DNA of 64,000 nt from positions 2,016,523 to 2,080,522 of the forward strand of contig NZ_KB911579.1 in assembly GCF_000383575.1 (NCBI RefSeq). Direction: 5' to 3'. Each line of letters begins with the position of its first letter. Within the stretch, counting starts at the first letter, position 1. Position numbers and translations under genes: made by a program. Shown one piece after another: positions 25,309-33,480 of the stretch. The notes under the pieces were generated by a model, which searched no databases, was not told where the DNA came from, and saw only the letters and a list, made by a program, of their open reading frames with translations. The DNA is from Salinispora oceanensis. GTDB lineage: Bacteria; Actinomycetota; Actinomycetes; Mycobacteriales; Micromonosporaceae.

Positions 25309-26130
25309 ATGGTCCGCCCGGGATTACCGAAGTTGATCGCCACCGATCTGGACGGGACGCTCGTCCGCAGTGACAACACCGTCTCCGCGTACACGCACGA
25401 GGTGCTCGACCGGATGCGCGCCGCCGGCATTCCGTTGGTCGGCGCGACCGGTCGCGGACCGCGGTTGACCGAGCTGACCCGTAACGACATCCGCGCCGCC
25501 GACTTCCTGGTAATGGCGAACGGCGGCTGGGTGGTGGACCAGAGCGACCCGGACGGGCCGTTGGTGCTCCGCGACGAGTGGTTCTCCGGTGCGGTGCTGG
25601 CGGAGCTGCTGACCGAGTTGGAGGCAGCGGTCGGCCCGCTGACCGTCATGGTGGAGTCGTCCGGCGAGTCCAACGCACCGCTCTGGGGGGACTACCACGC
25701 GAGTTGGCCGTACCCGGACCTGTTCGAGGAGCGCAGCCGCGCCGAGTGCCTCGCCGGCAACGTGATCAAGGCTTTCGCCCGGACCGCCGACCACCACACC
25801 GATGAGCTCCTAGCGATGGCCCGGCGAATCATCCCACCGCACGCTGCCTCGCTCACCCAGGCGGGCCTGGGCTTCATCGAGATCTGCCCGCCCGGCGTGG
25901 ACAAGGCGACGGGGCTTCGGGTGGTCGCCGAACGGCTCGGCGTGGATTCGGCGGAGGTGCTGGTCTTCGGCGACCAGCCGAATGACCTGCCGATGTTCTC
26001 CTGGGCGGGATGGGCCCGGGTGGCGGTGGCGAACGCGCACCCGGAGGTGCACGCTGCTGCCGACGAAGCTACCCTCCGTAACGATGACGACGGGGTCGCC
26101 GTCTACCTTGACCGGCTACTGACTCGCTGA
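25309..26130 (+). CDS. HAD superfamily hydrolase, Cof type
   Basis: A 273-residue phosphatase. Motif I is DLDGTLV at about 13-19, motif II ATGR, motif III has the lysine of NVIKAF / GVDKATGL, and motif IV is FGDQPNDLPMF. The large C2B cap between motifs II and III places it in the Cof/YidA group, which dephosphorylates sugar phosphates and nucleotides. ATG 25309 is preceded by GAAGGAGGAG. Ends 23 bases from the convergent bpa gene. Confidence 0.9.
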   Translation: MVRPGLPKLIATDLDGTLVRSDNTVSAYTHEVLDRMRAAGIPLVGATGRGPRLTELTRNDIRAADFLVMANGGWVVDQSDPDGPLVLRDEWFSGAVLAELLTELEAAVGPLTVMVESSGESNAPLWGDYHASWPYPDLFEERSRAECLAGNVIKAFARTADHHTDELLAMARRIIPPHAASLTQAGLGFIEICPPGVDKATGLRVVAERLGVDSAEVLVFGDQPNDLPMFSWAGWARVAVANAHPEVHAAADEATLRNDDDGVAVYLDRLLTR

Positions 26131-26153
26131 CGCGGCGGCCCGGGCGGAACCGA

Positions 26154-26762
26154 TCAGAGGTACTGACCGGTGCTGTGCCCCTCGCCGCCCGCCGACTGCC
26201 CCATCCCGGGCATGCCGGGTGCGATTCCACCCGGCCCGCTGGGGAGGGCCTGCCGACCGGAGCGCATCTGCTCCAGCTGCACCCGGGCCGCCATCTGCTG
26301 GGCGACCAAGGCGGCCTGGATACCGTGGAAGAGCCCTTCCAACCAGCCCACGAGCTGCGCGTGGGCGATCCGCAACTCGCTCTCGCTGGGCGCCTTCTCC
26401 TCGGTGAAGGGCAGCGCGAGACGCTCCAGCTCCTCCCGCAGCTCAGGGGCGAGCCCCTCCTTGAGCTCCACGATGGACCGCTCGTGGATCTCCCGCATCC
26501 GGTGCCGGCTGGCGTCGTCGAGCGGGGCCGCCTTGACCTCCTCCAACAGCTGCTTGATCATGCTGCCGATCCGCATCACCTTGGCGGGCTGCTCGACCAG
26601 GCGGGCCGGGTCCTCCTGGGCCTCGTCGGTCTGCACCGTGCCGACTGGACGGCCGTCCGGTCCCACCACGACCACGGTGCCGCTCCGAGCAGCATCGTCC
26701 TGGCCCTGCTCGTCAGCCTGGTCCTGCACGTCGTTCTGTCCTGCGGACTGCGCTTCGGTCAT
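26154..26762 (-). CDS. bpa: Bacterial proteasome activator (Bpa/PafE)
   Basis: A 202-residue homologue of the ATP-independent proteasome activator. The central helical region (RLVEQPAKVMRIGSMIKQLLEEVKAAPLDD...LREELERLALPFTEE...SELRIAHAQLVGWLEGLFHGIQAALVAQQMAA) is the DUF2587/Bpa domain that forms a dodecameric ring. The protein ends GQYL, the terminal motif that docks into the 20S proteasome. It opens the core for unfolded proteins. Presence implies a 20S proteasome elsewhere in the genome. The N-terminal 40 residues are acidic and Gln-rich. Confidence 0.92.
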   Translation of the reverse strand: MTEAQSAGQNDVQDQADEQGQDDAARSGTVVVVGPDGRPVGTVQTDEAQEDPARLVEQPAKVMRIGSMIKQLLEEVKAAPLDDASRHRMREIHERSIVELKEGLAPELREELERLALPFTEEKAPSESELRIAHAQLVGWLEGLFHGIQAALVAQQMAARVQLEQMRSGRQALPSGPGGIAPGMPGMGQSAGGEGHSTGQYL

Positions 26763-26849
26763 GCACCCATCTTTCCCCAGCCACCGGCGGCGATGCCCCC
26801 CGGGAGCAACGATCAGCGCCGATCGGGGCAACCCGCTACCGTCACCGGC

Positions 26850-27650
26850 ATGTCCAGCGACCCGCGTGCCGTACTCACCCGCCCCGCGCCGGCCCCGGAT
26901 GCCACCGTCGCCTACGGCTCCCATCCGGACCAGGTCGCGGATTTGCGCCGGCCAACCGGTGCCGGGCCGGCCCAACGGCTGGTGATCGTCGTGCACGGCG
27001 GCTTCTGGCGGGCAGAGTACGACCGCCGGCACACCGGGCCGCTGGCGACCGCGCTGGCCGGGCTCGGTCACCCGGTGGCGCAGGTCGAGTACCGCCGGAC
27101 CGGGCAACCCGGCGGTGGCTGGCCGGAAACCATGGCCGACGTTCTGACCGGGGTATCCGAGCTGCCCCGACTGACGGCCGAGGCGTTCCCCGACGCGGTG
27201 GCGGCCGGCCCGCCGATCCTTATTGGTCACTCGGCCGGTGGGCAGCTGGCCCTCTACGCCGCCGCCACCCTGCCCACCGGGGTCGGCGGGGTCCTTGCCC
27301 TGGCCCCGGTAGCGAACCTGGCCGAGGCCTATCGGCTGGACCTGGACACGGGTGCGGTGGCCGCACTGCTCGGGGGCGGCCCGGCCGAGGTGCCGGACCG
27401 CTACGCGGCTTGTGACCCGCGTTCGTTGCCGCCACCAAAATCACGGACAGTAGTTTTGCACGGCACCCTCGACCAGCAGGTTCCGGTAGCGATGAGCCGA
27501 GAGTTCGTCTCCGCCGGGCACGCCGCCGGCGGCGACATCCGCCTCCTTGAACTACAAAACTGCGAACATTTCGGCCTCATCGACCCGGAATCAGCGGCTT
27601 GGCCGGCGGTCGTCTCCGCGTTGCATTCCCTAAACAAACCTAAGAGTTAG
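26850..27650 (+). CDS. Alpha/beta hydrolase, esterase/formamidase-like
   Basis: A 266-residue hydrolase. The oxyanion-hole motif HGGFWRAEYDRRH (about 49-61) and nucleophile elbow GHSAGGQLAL are those of the HGG-type esterases, including kynurenine formamidase-like proteins. The catalytic Asp and His are likely in LHGTLDQQVP and NCEHFGLID. ATG 26850 begins 88 bases upstream of the bpa start on the opposite strand, giving a divergent promoter region. Cytosolic. Substrate not determined; no other kynurenine-pathway gene is nearby. Confidence 0.82.
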   Translation: MSSDPRAVLTRPAPAPDATVAYGSHPDQVADLRRPTGAGPAQRLVIVVHGGFWRAEYDRRHTGPLATALAGLGHPVAQVEYRRTGQPGGGWPETMADVLTGVSELPRLTAEAFPDAVAAGPPILIGHSAGGQLALYAAATLPTGVGGVLALAPVANLAEAYRLDLDTGAVAALLGGGPAEVPDRYAACDPRSLPPPKSRTVVLHGTLDQQVPVAMSREFVSAGHAAGGDIRLLELQNCEHFGLIDPESAAWPAVVSALHSLNKPKS

Positions 27651-27725
27651 TTGACGCAGCGTGGTCGAGCAGGGTAGAACGCCGGGTGGACAAGCAGCAC
27701 CGCCAAGCTTCTGGAAAGAGACCCG

Positions 27726-28925
27726 GTGACACAGGTAAACCGCAGGAAAGCCCTGCAACTACTGGCCGCGCTCGGCACGGCCGGACTCGTCGCGGGATGT
27801 GGCCTCAACAGTGATTCCGAATCCGCGGGTTCACTGAGCCCGATCAAGATCGGCATGCTCATCCCGCAAGCCGGCGATCTCGTCGAGGTCGGGACCGAGG
27901 TGGCCAACGGCTTCCAGCTCTTCCTGGATCTCAACGAGGGGCAGCTCGGCGGGCACCCGACCGAGCTGGTCACCGCCGATGAGGGCAGTGACGCGGAGTC
28001 CGGCCAGGCCGCGGTTGAGGAGCTGCTCAAGCAGGGAGTGCTGGCCCTCACCGGCGTGGTCGGCTCGGCCGTCATGCTCGGCATCCGGGACACCGTGGAG
28101 CAGGCCCAGGTGCCACTGGTCGGTTCCAACGCCTCCCCCAGCAGCCTGCAGAGCGTCGTCTACATCTGGCGCACGTCGTACGTGCTGGACGAGGCCGGTC
28201 GGGCCCTCGGCGGCCACCTGAAGAAGACGCTCGACCCATCGGCGCGGTTGGCGATCATCATGCCGGACTCCCCGGCCAGCAAGGACGTACTCCGGGGCTT
28301 CCAGCAGGAGTTCGGTAGCTCCGACCCCCGGATCGGGGATCCGGTCACCTGGACGGAGGAGATCTCCGGCACCCCGGGCAAGAACGCCTACCGACGCGAT
28401 ATCGCCACGGCGCTCAAGCGTGACCCGGACGGCGTCTTCTGCTTCTTCGCCGGCACCGCCGCGGTGGAGTTCCTCAAGCAGCTCCGCGCGGAGGGGTACA
28501 CCGGCCCCATCTACGCCCCGGGCTTCCTGACTGAGGGGAACGTCCTGGCGAGTTTCAAGGACGAGACCGATGTCCTCGGCATCCAGACCACCCTGAACTA
28601 CTCGCCCGACGTCAGCAACGCGGCCAACCGGCTCTTCGCCTCCGCGTACCGCAAGAAGTACGGCACCTCGCCGACCGCGTACGCGACGGCGTCGTACGAT
28701 GCGGCGCACGTTCTCAACCAGGCGATCCGGCGGGCTGGCGAGTCACCCACCCCGGCGGAGGTGAACCTCGCGCTCGGCAAGATCGGCCGGATTGACAGCC
28801 CCCGCGGCGTGTGGCAGTTCAACCAGTCGCGTACCCCGCAGCAGCGGTGGTACCTCCGGGAGGTACAGCTCGACGGCCAACTCCTCTCCAACGTGCTCTT
28901 GACCGAGCTGGCCACGCTCGGCTGA
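27726..28925 (+). CDS. ABC transporter substrate-binding lipoprotein, branched-chain amino acid type
   Basis: A 399-residue periplasmic-binding-fold protein. A twin-arginine-like, lipobox-bearing leader (NRRKALQLLAALGTAGLVAGC) ends at Cys25. The mature part is a type I binding protein of the LivJ/urea group (PIKIGMLIPQAGDLVEVGTEVANGFQLFLD, ALTGVVGSAVMLGIRDTVEQAQVPLVGSNAS, TAYATASYDAAHVLNQAI). It starts at GTG 27726. No permease or ATPase genes are adjacent, so it is an orphan: it either serves a transporter encoded elsewhere or acts as a sensor. Confidence 0.88.
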   Translation: MTQVNRRKALQLLAALGTAGLVAGCGLNSDSESAGSLSPIKIGMLIPQAGDLVEVGTEVANGFQLFLDLNEGQLGGHPTELVTADEGSDAESGQAAVEELLKQGVLALTGVVGSAVMLGIRDTVEQAQVPLVGSNASPSSLQSVVYIWRTSYVLDEAGRALGGHLKKTLDPSARLAIIMPDSPASKDVLRGFQQEFGSSDPRIGDPVTWTEEISGTPGKNAYRRDIATALKRDPDGVFCFFAGTAAVEFLKQLRAEGYTGPIYAPGFLTEGNVLASFKDETDVLGIQTTLNYSPDVSNAANRLFASAYRKKYGTSPTAYATASYDAAHVLNQAIRRAGESPTPAEVNLALGKIGRIDSPRGVWQFNQSRTPQQRWYLREVQLDGQLLSNVLLTELATLG

Positions 28926-28988
28926 GCGGGGAAGGCGCGGATCCGCCCGCTGGCCACCTGCCGGCGCTGCGCCGCTCGGCTACGAGCG

Positions 28989-29822
28989 CTAGTGGCGCAG
29001 TTCGGCGATGCAGCACTTCACGCTTCCGCCGCCCTTGCGCAGCTCGGCCAGCGCCACCGGTACCGGCTGGTAACCGGCGGCTGCCAGCTTGTCGGCGAGG
29101 CCGGTCGCCTCGCTGTTCAGGACGACGTTGCGTCCGTCGCTGACCAGGTTCAGGCCGAACGCGAGGGCGTCGGCGTCATCGGCGATGACGGCCGCCGGAA
29201 AGAGCTGCGCCAGCACCTTCTGGCTGGCGGCGGAGAAGGCGCCCGGGTAGTAGGCGATATTACTGTCGTCGATCGCGGCCAGCGCCACGTCCAGGTGGTA
29301 GAAGCGGGGGTCGACCAGCCGCAGCGAGACCACCGGTCGGCCAAGTGCCTCCTGCGCCTCGGCATGGGCGGCGGGCTCGGTCCGGAAGCCGTAGCCAGCC
29401 AGGACGAGACCACCGTGCGCCGCCGGCAGGTACGCGAAGTCACCCTCGCCCTCGTTGGTAACGGTCGGGGCGATGAAGTGCCAACCCTGTGACTGGTAGA
29501 AGGCGCGGTGGGCCGCGGCCTCGGCGCTCCGCTGCGCATGCTTGAACCGCGCGCCATAGACGGTGCCGTCAACGACGAAGGCACCGTTGGCCGCGTACAC
29601 CATGTCGGGCAGCCCCAGCTCGGGAGTGAGCAGGCGGACGTTGTGGCCGAGCCCGACCAGCGTCTCCCGCAGCCGATCCCACTGTTTGACCGCCAACTCC
29701 ACGTCAACCGCGGCGGTGACATCCATCCACGGGTTGATTGCGTACTCGACCGCGAAGTGTTTGGGCGGGCACATGAGATATGTCCGCTTTCGCGGCACTC
29801 GCTGCTGGTTCACGATTACCAA
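28989..29822 (-). CDS. DDAH/arginine-deiminase-related amidinohydrolase
   Basis: A 277-residue guanidino-group-modifying enzyme. It has the short actinobacterial form: YLMCPPKHFAVEYAINPWM at the start, LPDMVYAANGAFVVD, the acid pair in TNEGEGDFAYL, the histidine in FYHLDVALA and the C-terminal nucleophile in GGGSVKCC (Cys270). It hydrolyses dimethylarginine or arginine-like compounds to citrulline. It is transcribed divergently from an Lrp-type regulator, 58 bases away, which probably controls it. Together with arcA at 18828 the window has two such hydrolases. No ornithine aminotransferase gene is adjacent. Confidence 0.88.
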   Translation of the reverse strand: MVIVNQQRVPRKRTYLMCPPKHFAVEYAINPWMDVTAAVDVELAVKQWDRLRETLVGLGHNVRLLTPELGLPDMVYAANGAFVVDGTVYGARFKHAQRSAEAAAHRAFYQSQGWHFIAPTVTNEGEGDFAYLPAAHGGLVLAGYGFRTEPAAHAEAQEALGRPVVSLRLVDPRFYHLDVALAAIDDSNIAYYPGAFSAASQKVLAQLFPAAVIADDADALAFGLNLVSDGRNVVLNSEATGLADKLAAAGYQPVPVALAELRKGGGSVKCCIAELRH

Positions 29823-29880
29823 GGTAGGTATCGTTTAACAGCGGTAACAGCCGCAAATGTTGCTTCCAGGAGGCAGAACA

Positions 29881-30336
29881 TTGCAGATCGACGCAGTAGA
29901 TCAGCGAATCATTGCGCTGCTCGTCGCCGACGCCCGTGCGTCGTACGCCGACATCGGACAGCGGGTTTCCCTGTCCGCCCCGGCCGTGAAGCGGCGGGTT
30001 GATCGGCTGCGCGCGGCCGGTGTCATCCGCGGATTCACTGCCGTCGTTGACCCGGCCGCGGTGGGCTGGACCACCGAGGCGTTCGTCGAGCTCTTCTGCG
30101 CCGGTCGAACCACGCCACCGCAGATCGGTGTCGCCGCCCGCCGACACCCCGAAGTCGTCGGGGCCTACACGGTCTCGGGCGAGGCGGACGCCCTCGTCCA
30201 CCTGCGTGCCGCCGACATCGCCCACCTCGAGGCCGCGTTGGAACGACTGCGGGCGGAGTCCTTTGTGACCTCCACCCGCAGCACCATCGTGCTCTCCCGG
30301 CTCGTCGAGTCCCCCGGCGTCGGCCCCTCCGACTGA
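29881..30336 (+). CDS. Lrp/AsnC family transcriptional regulator
   Basis: A 151-residue regulator with an N-terminal helix-turn-helix (DAVDQRIIALLVADARASYADIGQRVSLSAPAVKRRVDRLRAAGVIRG) and a C-terminal RAM ligand domain (GAYTVSGEADALVHLRAADIAHLEAALERL). The start is TTG 29881, fixed by AGGAGG seven bases upstream and by the usual length of the family. Divergent from the DDAH-like gene. Arginine-responsive control of that gene is the likely role, by analogy with ArgR-independent Lrp regulators of arginine catabolism. Confidence 0.88.
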   Translation: MQIDAVDQRIIALLVADARASYADIGQRVSLSAPAVKRRVDRLRAAGVIRGFTAVVDPAAVGWTTEAFVELFCAGRTTPPQIGVAARRHPEVVGAYTVSGEADALVHLRAADIAHLEAALERLRAESFVTSTRSTIVLSRLVESPGVGPSD

Positions 30337-30490
30337 TCACCCTCGCCGCGGCTCCGAGCTGTCCCGGGACCGCCACCGCGCCGCATCGATGGGGGCTCCG
30401 CCGCCGCGCCGCACGGCAACGGGCCGCATGGAGAGCCACGACAGCGAGCCGCACGGGAACCACGGGCCGGCCGGCGGCGTCGGAGGGGGC

Positions 30491-32467
30491 ATGACATCGC
30501 GCCGTCCCACTCTTGTCGCGGGTACGCTGCTCGCACTCCTCCTGCTCGCGGGCAGCGTCGCCGCGACCCGGTCACCCGCGCCGAAGACGTCACCGGCCGG
30601 ACCCGAATCACCACTACAGCTGGTCTCCTTCGACTCCTGCGCCGACGCGCTGACCGAACTGCGCGCCGCGACTGCGGCCGAGGTCCACCCGTGGGGGATC
30701 GCCAACGGCGCGCCCCAGCAACGAAGCGCACTGGAACTCCTAGACGCCAGCGGCGCCGCCGAGTCGAGGCCGGCCGGGGAACACTCGCTCACCAATGGGT
30801 ACGAGCCCGGCGTTGACGAACCGGACCTGGTCAAGACCGACGGGCAGCGGATCGTCACCATCAGCCAGGGCGTGCTCCGGGTCGTCGACCCCACCACCAA
30901 CCGATTCACCGGGCGGCTGGACCTCAACGATGGCCCCGACCAGCACCACTGGGCACAGCACGACCTGCTCCTGTATGGCGATCACGCGGTGGTCCTCACC
31001 GACGCAGCACAGATGGTCCTCCCCGCGTTCGGCCCCAGTCGCGAGCTCCCGCCGGATTCCCCCCAGCCAGGCCTGGACATTGCCGAATCGAGTCCGCGCC
31101 CCGCGACCCGGGTCCGTCTGGTCGACTTGAGCGGCCCACCCCGGCTGCTCAGCACGTACGACATCAACGGTCGCACCCTTGACGCCCGACAGACCGGGAG
31201 CACGGTCCGGGTGGTCGTCCAGTCCCACCCCCAGGTGACCTTCCCGGAGCTGCCCGCCACCGCCGACGACGCGACCCGCGAGGAGGCGAACCGGGCCGCG
31301 GTGGCCGCCGCGGGCATTGAGGCGTGGCTGCCGGCCTACGAGTGGACAGCCGGAGCGGAACACGGGAGCGGTCGGGTTGACTGCGACCGACTCAGCCGCC
31401 CGCAGATCGGCACCGGCTCCGCCGTACTGACCGTGCTCAGCTTCGACCTCACCGCCAGCCGACTCACCGACGGCGACCCGGTCAGCGTGGCCGCCGCCGC
31501 GGATACCGTCTACAGCACCGGCGACAGCCTCTACCTGGCGGGCCAGCGACAGCTGGCGGCATCGCCCACCCCGGGCCGGTGGCCCAACCCGGTCGGCGCG
31601 TCGGTCACCGACATCTACCAGTTCGACACCACCGCCGCCGGTCGTCCCCGGTACGTCGCCGCCGGCTCGGTGCCCGGCCGGCTGATCAACCAGTACGCCC
31701 TGTCCCAGTGGCAGGGCCACCTACGCGTCGCCACCACCACCACGAGCCAGCTCACGGCCACCACCGGCCAGGACGCCGCCACCACGAACCGGGAGGCCAC
31801 CACCATCACGAGCCAGGACGAGCGCAGCTCGGAGTCCGGCGTCCACGTACTGCGTCGACAGGGCGAGGTGCTGACCCGGACTGGTGCGGTAACCGGCCTG
31901 GGCCCGGGGGAGCGGATCTACTCGGTGCGCTACCTCGGTGACACCGCGTACGTGGTGACGTTCCGGCGGACCGACCCGCTCTACGCGCTCGACCTGAGCG
32001 ACCACGCCGCCCCCCGGGTCACCGGGGAGCTGAAGATCACCGGCTACTCGGCCTACCTACACCCGGTCGCGGACGGTCGGCTGCTCGGCATCGGGCAGGA
32101 GGCTGACCTCGACGGACGCACACAGGGGGTCCAGGTCTCGCTCTTCGATGTGCGGGACCCGACCCAACCGCTCCGGTTGGACCGCTGGCACCGCCCGGAC
32201 GCCTGGTCCGCCGCCGAGCACGACCCGCATGCCTTCCGGTACGACCCGAGCACCGGGCTACTCGCTGTCCCGGTCAACGCCGGCCTGCGTCTGTTGCGGG
32301 TCTCCGGGGACGCCCTCACCGACCAGGGCGAGGTGACCCACCCGGCGGGTGGGCACATCACCCGTTCGCTACTCGTCGGTGACACCCTCTGGACGGTGTC
32401 GGACGCGGGCCTACGGGCCACCGACCCGATGACCGGGCAGAGTCTGGCCTGGCTGCCGAACAGCTGA
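30491..32467 (+). CDS. Secreted beta-propeller domain protein
   Basis: A 658-residue protein of the bacterial Beta_propel (DUF2250-like secreted propeller) group. A signal or anchor segment (TLLALLLLAGSVAAT) lies near 12-26. A conserved SFDSCADALTELRAATA motif precedes repeated blades (SLTNGYEPGVDEPDLVKTDGQRIVTIS, VLTVLSFDLTAS, DTAYVVTFRRTDPLYALDLSDHAAPRVTGELKITGYSAYLHPV, DPHAFRYDPSTGLLAVPV). A Thr/Gln-rich low-complexity insert lies around 31735-31815. ATG 30491 follows GGAGGGGG; ATG 30428 would give a longer head. Extracellular function unknown. It ends immediately before the convergent DUF6457 stop. Confidence 0.8.
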   Translation: MTSRRPTLVAGTLLALLLLAGSVAATRSPAPKTSPAGPESPLQLVSFDSCADALTELRAATAAEVHPWGIANGAPQQRSALELLDASGAAESRPAGEHSLTNGYEPGVDEPDLVKTDGQRIVTISQGVLRVVDPTTNRFTGRLDLNDGPDQHHWAQHDLLLYGDHAVVLTDAAQMVLPAFGPSRELPPDSPQPGLDIAESSPRPATRVRLVDLSGPPRLLSTYDINGRTLDARQTGSTVRVVVQSHPQVTFPELPATADDATREEANRAAVAAAGIEAWLPAYEWTAGAEHGSGRVDCDRLSRPQIGTGSAVLTVLSFDLTASRLTDGDPVSVAAAADTVYSTGDSLYLAGQRQLAASPTPGRWPNPVGASVTDIYQFDTTAAGRPRYVAAGSVPGRLINQYALSQWQGHLRVATTTTSQLTATTGQDAATTNREATTITSQDERSSESGVHVLRRQGEVLTRTGAVTGLGPGERIYSVRYLGDTAYVVTFRRTDPLYALDLSDHAAPRVTGELKITGYSAYLHPVADGRLLGIGQEADLDGRTQGVQVSLFDVRDPTQPLRLDRWHRPDAWSAAEHDPHAFRYDPSTGLLAVPVNAGLRLLRVSGDALTDQGEVTHPAGGHITRSLLVGDTLWTVSDAGLRATDPMTGQSLAWLPNS

Positions 32468-32761
32468 TCAGCTCTGGCCCGGCGGGTGGGCCCGGTCGTC
32501 CGGCGTTCCGGGCTCACCCGCCGCACCCAGCTCGATCGGCCAGTCGGCGGCCAACTGATTGATCCGGGCCACGGCGGCCGTCGGCTCCGCGCCCCCGCCA
32601 ACCGCGACCCCCACCAGGTAGGCGGCGACCGGCGCGCCGGGGCGCAACACCTGATGCGCCACCTCCCGTGTCAGGTCGAGCACCGCTGGCACCGGCACCC
32701 GAGCCGGGTCGAGGCCGAGCTCGGTGCAGACCGCCGTCACCCAGTCGTCCATCGCTGTCAT
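32468..32761 (-). CDS. DUF6457 domain protein
   Basis: A 97-residue helical protein (MDDWVTAVCTELGL...VLDLTREVAHQVLRPGAPVAAYLVGVAVG). This small domain is found next to or fused with molybdenum-cofactor guanylyltransferases in actinobacteria. Its ATG overlaps the mobA stop by four bases (ATGA), so the two proteins are co-translated and probably interact. Function otherwise unknown. Confidence 0.8.
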   Translation of the reverse strand: MTAMDDWVTAVCTELGLDPARVPVPAVLDLTREVAHQVLRPGAPVAAYLVGVAVGGGAEPTAAVARINQLAADWPIELGAAGEPGTPDDRAHPPGQS

Positions 32762-33396
32762 CGCACCCACTCCTCTGCCCGGCGTAAATCCTCGTCAGTG
32801 TCACAGTCGAACCATGGTGGCGGGCCAGCTCCACGCCACGGCACCTCGCGTACGGCCAACCCGTGCAGCAGAGCCCGCAAGGACGCCCCGGCCAGGGGAC
32901 GCTGGGTGGCCAGCCGGGTGAACGCGGCTCGCAGCGGGGCGACCCGCCACACCCCGCAGAGCGGCTGCCGCCGCCCGGTGTCGTCCACGAAACACACCCC
33001 GTCAATCCCACCGGGGCCCGCCGCCGGTCGGCGCCCGCCCCGCGCGCCGTCGAGCTGGCCGTCGAGCTCGCCCAGTAGTTCCCGGACCGCTTCCCGCGTG
33101 AGCAGCGGCAGGTCGGCGGCGAGGAGAGCGAGGAGCTCCACCTCGGCGGGCAGCCGGGCCAGCCCGGCCCCGGCAGCGGCGACCGGCCCCCCGCCCGGCG
33201 GTGACTCTCGCGTGATCAGCACGTCGGGCGGCGCACCGGTTGGCGGGCCCACCAGGATTCGCGGTGCGGCGTCGCCGACCGCGGCCAGCACCCGGTCCCG
33301 CATCGGACGGCCACCGACCGGCCGGGCTGGCTTGTCCACGCCGTCCATCCGTCGGGCCGCACCCCCGGCCAGCACCACCGCCGCGTACCTGCGCAC
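32758..33396 (-). CDS. mobA: Molybdenum cofactor guanylyltransferase
   Basis: A 212-residue nucleotidyltransferase that attaches GMP to molybdopterin to make the guanine dinucleotide cofactor. The nucleotide-binding signature is LAGGAARRMDGVDKP (residues 9-23), a ligand loop is ESPPGGGPVAA, and the metal-binding motif is AADLPLL. Later VCFVDDTGRRQPLCGVW matches the family. GTG start. Coupled to the DUF6457 gene. A generic MobA-like NTP transferase is the alternative, but the other moa/moe genes nearby support Moco. Confidence 0.85.
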   Translation of the reverse strand: MRRYAAVVLAGGAARRMDGVDKPARPVGGRPMRDRVLAAVGDAAPRILVGPPTGAPPDVLITRESPPGGGPVAAAGAGLARLPAEVELLALLAADLPLLTREAVRELLGELDGQLDGARGGRRPAAGPGGIDGVCFVDDTGRRQPLCGVWRVAPLRAAFTRLATQRPLAGASLRALLHGLAVREVPWRGAGPPPWFDCDTDEDLRRAEEWVR

Positions 33397-33480
33397 CCGG
33401 CTACGGTACCGACCGAGCCCGCTGGCCCCGCGCCCACCTGCGTGAACAGCGGCCCACCGAGGGTCGAGCCCACCGCCCGG

